This document shows positions 5,765-8,428 of a DNA stretch of 8,428 nucleotides, piece by piece. The notes beneath the pieces are model-generated. The model made no database searches. It was not told the origin of the DNA and saw only the letters and a list, made by a program, of their open reading frames with translations. Each line of letters begins with the position of its first letter. Position 1 is the stretch's first letter. Both the position numbers and the translations under genes were made by a program. Origin of the DNA: Gammaproteobacteria bacterium (GTDB lineage: Bacteria > Pseudomonadota > Gammaproteobacteria > Poriferisulfidales > Poriferisulfidaceae); NCBI GenBank assembly GCA_007571105.1, contig RKRZ01000199.1, positions 1-8,428 of the forward strand, in the 5' to 3' direction.

Positions 5765-6669
5765 GCAAGAAATCCTCTGCCGGGAATTCGCTTTTGGACG
5801 ACTTTCACCATGCCTTGCGCTGGGAGCGCAATTACTCCCCGCACACCTGCAGCAATTACCTGCGCAACCTGCGCCAGTTTGCAGATTGGCTCGACAAGCA
5901 ATCGCTTGCGCTGGAATCTGCCGGGGAAGAAGATGTTCAGCGTTACACGGCGCAATTGTTTCGCAAAGGGCGCGCGCCGCGAAGCATTCGGCGCTGTCTG
6001 TCGGCACTGCGCGGATTCTACGAATACCTCATCAGCACGAATCACCGCCAGGACAACCCGGCGCGTGAAGTGCGCGTACCGCAACCGGCGCGCACCCTGC
6101 CCAAAGTGATGGATGTTGATGGCTTGATGCAACTCCTCGACACCGAGCCGGAAAGTGATCTGGACTGTCGTGATTTAGCCATGCTGGAATTGCTGTATTC
6201 AAGCGGCATGCGCCTGTCTGAACTGGTCGGACTGGACTGCGACGGCCTGGACCTCAAAGGCGGCGAAGCACGAGTGTTGGGCAAAGGACAATCCGAACGC
6301 ACGCTTCCGGTCGGACAGAAAGCGCGAGACGCCGTTGCGCGCTGGCTCCCAATCCGTAATGCCTGGGCTGCGGCCGACGAGAAAGCGCTGTTCATCAGCA
6401 AACGAGGACGCCGCCTGTCGGCGCGCAGCGTACAGTTGCGGCTGCGCCAATTCGGCCTGCTCCACCATAGCGACCAGGCTCTGCACCCGCATCTGTTGCG
6501 CCACTCCTTCGCAAGCCACTTGCTGGAATCCTCCGGAGATTTGCGTGCCGTACAGGAATTGCTGGGCCATCGCCGCATCAGCACAACCCAGATCTACACC
6601 CACCTGGACTATCAGCATCTGGCGCAAACCTATGATGCCGCCCACCCGCGTGCCCGAAGACGCGATTGA
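5761..6669 (+). CDS. xerC: Site-specific tyrosine recombinase XerC
   Basis: A 302-aa recombinase that, with XerD, resolves chromosome dimers at dif during division. The N-terminal SAM-like DNA-binding domain covers about 8-95 (ERNYSPHTCSNYLRNLRQF). The catalytic set is complete: Arg151 (SSGMRLSEL), Lys175 (GKGQSERTLP), His244 and Arg247 (HPHLLRH), His270 (LLGH) and the nucleophile Tyr279 (IYTHLD). The C-terminal AHPRARR is typical of XerC rather than XerD or phage integrases, as is the dapF–DUF484–xerC context. The ATG at 5761 overlaps the preceding stop; upstream in-frame codons lie inside the DUF484 gene. Length is close to the 298 aa of E. coli XerC. DUF971 follows 12 nt later. Confidence 0.97.
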   Translation: MSKKSSAGNSLLDDFHHALRWERNYSPHTCSNYLRNLRQFADWLDKQSLALESAGEEDVQRYTAQLFRKGRAPRSIRRCLSALRGFYEYLISTNHRQDNPAREVRVPQPARTLPKVMDVDGLMQLLDTEPESDLDCRDLAMLELLYSSGMRLSELVGLDCDGLDLKGGEARVLGKGQSERTLPVGQKARDAVARWLPIRNAWAAADEKALFISKRGRRLSARSVQLRLRQFGLLHHSDQALHPHLLRHSFASHLLESSGDLRAVQELLGHRRISTTQIYTHLDYQHLAQTYDAAHPRARRRD

Positions 6670-6681
6670 TCGGAAGCAGAC

Positions 6682-7047
6682 ATGTCCGACCACACCCCTA
6701 CCGAACTGCACCTGCATCAGCGCTCCAAGATCCTGGAAATTGCATTTGAGAATGAGCGATTCCGGCTCAGTTGTGAGTATCTGCGCGTGTATTCACCCTC
6801 CGCCGAAGTGATGGGGCACGGGCCGGGCCAGGAAACCCTGCAAATCGACAAGGAAGACGTGGCGATTGACGCCATTGAGCCGGTCGGGCACTACGCCATC
6901 AAGTTGGTGTTCAGCGACGGCCATGACACGGGAATTTATTCCTGGGACTACCTGTACGAACTCGGGCAAAATTACACCGAGCGCTGGAATGATTACCTGC
7001 AGCGTCTCGAGCAAGCCGGCGTCACACGCCAGGTGTTGGAAAACTGA
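6682..7047 (+). CDS. DUF971 protein (gamma-butyrobetaine hydroxylase-like N-terminal domain)
   Basis: A 121-aa stand-alone DUF971 protein. Visible signature: the opening LHLHQRSKILEIAFE, then RLSCEYLRVYSPSAEVMGHG (28-47), IEPVGHYAIKLVFSDGHDTG (65-84) and IYSWDYLYELG (85-95). The same fold is the N-terminal domain of gamma-butyrobetaine hydroxylase, but there is no 2-oxoglutarate oxygenase domain here, so a hydroxylase function should not be assigned. Its role is unknown. A good Shine-Dalgarno GGAAG (6672-6676) is 5 nt from the ATG. The stop lies 1 nt before the ubiE start, and association of the family with ubiE is common in proteobacteria. Confidence 0.88.
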   Translation: MSDHTPTELHLHQRSKILEIAFENERFRLSCEYLRVYSPSAEVMGHGPGQETLQIDKEDVAIDAIEPVGHYAIKLVFSDGHDTGIYSWDYLYELGQNYTERWNDYLQRLEQAGVTRQVLEN

Positions 7048-7048
7048 C

Positions 7049-7798
7049 ATGGCTAAATTTGGCTACACCGAAGTCGAGCCCGAAGAGAAAACCCGGCGCG
7101 TCGGCGAAGTGTTCGACTCCGTCGCATCACGCTATGACCTGATGAACGACCTGATGTCCGGAGGTCTGCATCGGTTCTGGAAACAACGACTGATCTTATT
7201 TGCGCAATTGCGCGCCGGCCAGCGTCTGCTCGACCTCGCCGGCGGCACGGGCGATCTGGCGCGCCTGGCTTCCCCGATCCTGGGGTCCGACGGTCAGATT
7301 GTGCTGTGCGACATCAACAACCCCATGCTGGAGCGGGGACGAAATCGCCTGCTGGATCAGGGTGTGGCGGATGTGGATTTCGTGCAGGGCGATGCGGCAT
7401 CACTGCCGTTTGAGGATGCTTCTTTTGATCGCGTTGTCATGGGCTTTGGCCTGCGCAATGTCACCGACCCGGCACGATGTCTGAGCGAAATACATCGCGT
7501 GCTGCGCCCCGGCGGCTGGGTGGTGGTACTGGAATTCTCACAGCCCGACGCCTGGCTTTCTCCGCTGTATCACACCTATACCCATTATGTGTTGCCGCCC
7601 TTGGGCAAACTCGTCACTGGAGATGCAGACAGTTACCGGTACCTGGCGGAATCCATCGCCGTGCACCCCGATCAACAAACCTTGCGGGAAATGATGCGCG
7701 CGGCAGGATTTTATGCGTGCCAGTACACCAATATCAGTGCGGGAATCGTTGCCATTCACCGCGGTGCGCGTGTCACGCCGACCCTGCCCACACGCTAA
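7049..7798 (+). CDS. ubiE: Ubiquinone/menaquinone biosynthesis C-methyltransferase UbiE
   Basis: A 249-aa SAM-dependent C-methyltransferase acting on the benzoquinol (and, where made, demethylmenaquinol) ring. The N-terminus KTRRVGEVFDSVASRYDLMN (14-33) is the UbiE signature. The SAM site is LDLAGGTGDLA (61-71), with the acidic end of the next strand at CDIN (87-90). FGLRNVTD (133-140), EFSQP (162-166) and YRYLAESIAVHPDQ (196-209) are diagnostic for the family. The ATG at 7049 follows the DUF971 stop by 1 nt; earlier in-frame ATGs lie inside DUF971 and are not needed. The first about 20 bases after the stop contain part of an inverted repeat, and the tight gene packing ends here. Confidence 0.97.
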   Translation: MAKFGYTEVEPEEKTRRVGEVFDSVASRYDLMNDLMSGGLHRFWKQRLILFAQLRAGQRLLDLAGGTGDLARLASPILGSDGQIVLCDINNPMLERGRNRLLDQGVADVDFVQGDAASLPFEDASFDRVVMGFGLRNVTDPARCLSEIHRVLRPGGWVVVLEFSQPDAWLSPLYHTYTHYVLPPLGKLVTGDADSYRYLAESIAVHPDQQTLREMMRAAGFYACQYTNISAGIVAIHRGARVTPTLPTR

Positions 7799-7799
7799 A

Positions 7800-7880
7800 G
7801 TTCTGCGACCTTAGAACGACGCCCAATCCCATGGTATTTTATGGGAAATGCGCCAAGGCGGTGTCATTTTTCTGACAACC
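7800..7880 (+). repeat. Three short inverted repeats in the gap after ubiE
   Basis: The first is GTTCT (7800-7804)/AGAAC (7813-7817). The second is TCCCAT (7827-7832)/ATGGGA (7841-7846), perfect 6-bp arms around 8 nt. The third is GGT-GTCA (7860-7866)/TGAC-A-ACC (7873-7880), 7 bp with one bulged A around a TTTTTC loop. None is followed by a T-run, so none is a textbook rho-independent terminator. Together they suggest a structured leader or a transcript boundary between ubiE and the UbiK-like gene. Confidence 0.4.
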
Positions 7881-7985
7881 ATGAAAAATACTCTGAAGAG
7901 CCTGAATAGATATTTGAATGATGAATCTTGGCGGGGTGTGTTAACATACGGCAATCCACTTCACGGGATCCGCGCATTTACATGA
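7881..7985 (+). CDS. Possible 34-aa small ORF overlapping the UbiK-like start
   Basis: An open frame from ATG 7881 encodes 34 residues beginning MKNTLKSLNRYLNDESWRG and ends in TGA at 7983-7985, overlapping the next ATG (7982) as ATGA. The same junction occurs at three annotated gene pairs in this window. It has no clear Shine-Dalgarno sequence, and the third inverted repeat ends at its start codon. I do not recognise the peptide. It could be a leader ORF that couples translation into the downstream gene, which also lacks a good ribosome-binding site, or chance. Confidence 0.3.
   Translation: MKNTLKSLNRYLNDESWRGVLTYGNPLHGIRAFT
7939..7947 (+). promoter_or_regulatory. Weak extended -10 candidate before the UbiK-like gene
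   Basis: TG at 7939-7940, one base, then TAACAT (7942-7947) resembles an extended -10 element with four of six core matches. No -35 is present at a suitable distance. It would start a transcript near 7954, about 28 nt before the ATG at 7982. If used, it would bypass the small ORF that starts at 7881. Confidence 0.2.
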
Positions 7986-8326
7986 TTAAAACAGCTCTAA
8001 ACATAGTAAGCGGTGCAGTACAGAGACTAGGAGATGCAGTTGGGCTTTTCGAATCCACGCGACAGGAAATCGGGAAAACCGCTAAAACCGGCGTCAATAC
8101 CGTCCTGAAAGGCCTGGAACTCGTTAATAGGGACGAATTTGAGTCCCAAACCGAACTGCTGACTCAAATTTGCGATCGTCTGCAGATAATCCAACAGCGT
8201 CTGGACGCACTGGATGGAGGTGAATCCATGCCTCCACTCGGAGTCAACGACGACAGTGAAACTACCGATGATGAAGTCGCAGAGGAAGACGAAGAATCCG
8301 ACACCAGTGAAAAAACAGACGGCTAA
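7982..8326 (+). CDS. UbiK-like (BMFP/YqiC-type) accessory protein with acidic tail
   Basis: A 114-aa protein. Residues about 34-78 match the UbiK/YqiC core: a helix, then LELVNRDEFESQTELL (45-60) and the heptad-rich DRLQIIQQRLDALDG (65-79), aligning with LDLVSREEF and EKLALLEQRL of enterobacterial YqiC. UbiK family proteins are trimeric coiled-coil factors that partner UbiJ in aerobic ubiquinone synthesis, which fits a place after ubiE. The N-terminus (1-33) does not resemble YqiC, and residues 90-114 form an acidic tail with 14 Asp/Glu in 25. The first 25 codons use several codons rare in neighbouring genes (CTA, ATA, AGA, GGA). ATG at 7982 is chosen; an in-frame TTG at 7928 would add 18 residues. 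A phasin-like coiled-coil protein is an alternative reading. Confidence 0.7.
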   Translation: MIKTALNIVSGAVQRLGDAVGLFESTRQEIGKTAKTGVNTVLKGLELVNRDEFESQTELLTQICDRLQIIQQRLDALDGGESMPPLGVNDDSETTDDEVAEEDEESDTSEKTDG

Positions 8327-8360
8327 GTGCCGTACTACTTAATTTACAGTTGGCTTTTAT

Positions 8361-8428
8361 ATGGATTTGGCATCCCAGTTGGCCCCGTTTCGGCAACGGG
8401 TGATCGACCGCCTGCAAGTTGCACTTCC
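8361..8428 (+). CDS. Partial CDS, N-terminus, probably UbiJ (SCP2-domain protein)
   Basis: An open frame runs off the window edge with 22 complete codons, beginning MDLASQLAPFRQRVIDRLQV. The in-frame TAA at 8340-8342 makes the ATG at 8361 the first usable start; no clear ribosome-binding site precedes it. The amphipathic start resembles UbiJ N-termini, and ubiJ normally follows ubiE and precedes ubiB. The assignment depends mainly on context: the fragment is too short to show an SCP2 domain. Confidence 0.45.
   Translation, partial: MDLASQLAPFRQRVIDRLQVAL

Noticed and set aside
5761..6669. Tyrosine recombinase next to tRNA genes as a sign of an integrated element
   Set aside because: The recombinase is XerC in its normal dapF–DUF484 context, over 5 kb from the tRNAs, and no direct repeat of a tRNA 3' end was seen in the window.
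7831..7875. 14-codon ORF starting inside the second inverted repeat after ubiE
   Set aside because: Very short, with no ribosome-binding site and no overlap with a following gene; it gives no evidence beyond chance.
7928..7981. TTG start giving an 18-residue extension of the UbiK-like protein
   Set aside because: A rare start codon with no ribosome-binding site, and the extension has no family resemblance; ATG at 7982 is simpler.

Overview
The window is a bacterial chromosomal segment, most likely from a gammaproteobacterium. The dapF–DUF484–xerC order is a gammaproteobacterial hallmark (dapF-yigA-xerC in E. coli), and it sits with DUF971, ubiE and UbiK/UbiJ-type genes. The coding DNA is moderately GC-rich; the intergenic DNA at both ends is clearly AT-richer. 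I cannot place it at genus level.

Layout: (1) 1-189 is a non-coding leader with several inverted repeats and a weak promoter candidate. (2) 190-380 holds two tRNA genes on the plus strand, tRNA-Val(CAC) and tRNA-Arg(CCT). (3) 387-3463, minus strand, is a compact three-gene unit read alpha-carbonic anhydrase, then class I O-methyltransferase, then acetolactate synthase of the catabolic type. It runs head-on into the tRNA pair with only 6 nt between the tRNA-Arg 3' end and the synthase stop codon. (4) 3497-7798, plus strand, is a tightly packed housekeeping run: rpe, dapF, DUF484, xerC, DUF971, ubiE. Two of its junctions are ATGA stop/start overlaps. (5) 7799-7981 is a structured, AT-rich gap with three inverted repeats and a possible 34-codon ORF. 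(6) 7982 to the end has a UbiK-like (BMFP-type) gene with an acidic tail, then the first 22 full codons of what is probably ubiJ.

The plus-strand run joins pentose-phosphate metabolism (rpe), meso-diaminopimelate supply for lysine and cell wall (dapF), chromosome-dimer resolution (xerC) and ubiquinone/menaquinone methylation (ubiE). The last two genes look like continuing ubiquinone-complex assembly functions. The minus-strand unit is less standard: a CO2/bicarbonate enzyme and a methyltransferase, translationally coupled, placed ahead of a CO2-releasing acetolactate synthase that has no small subunit or decarboxylase in view.

I found no mobile element, CRISPR array, toxin-antitoxin pair or clear new defence system. 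The points most worth a second look are the UbiK-like gene with its upstream small ORF, the carbonic anhydrase–methyltransferase–acetolactate synthase unit (including the lack of an export signal on the carbonic anhydrase), and the alternative hairpins upstream of the tRNAs.
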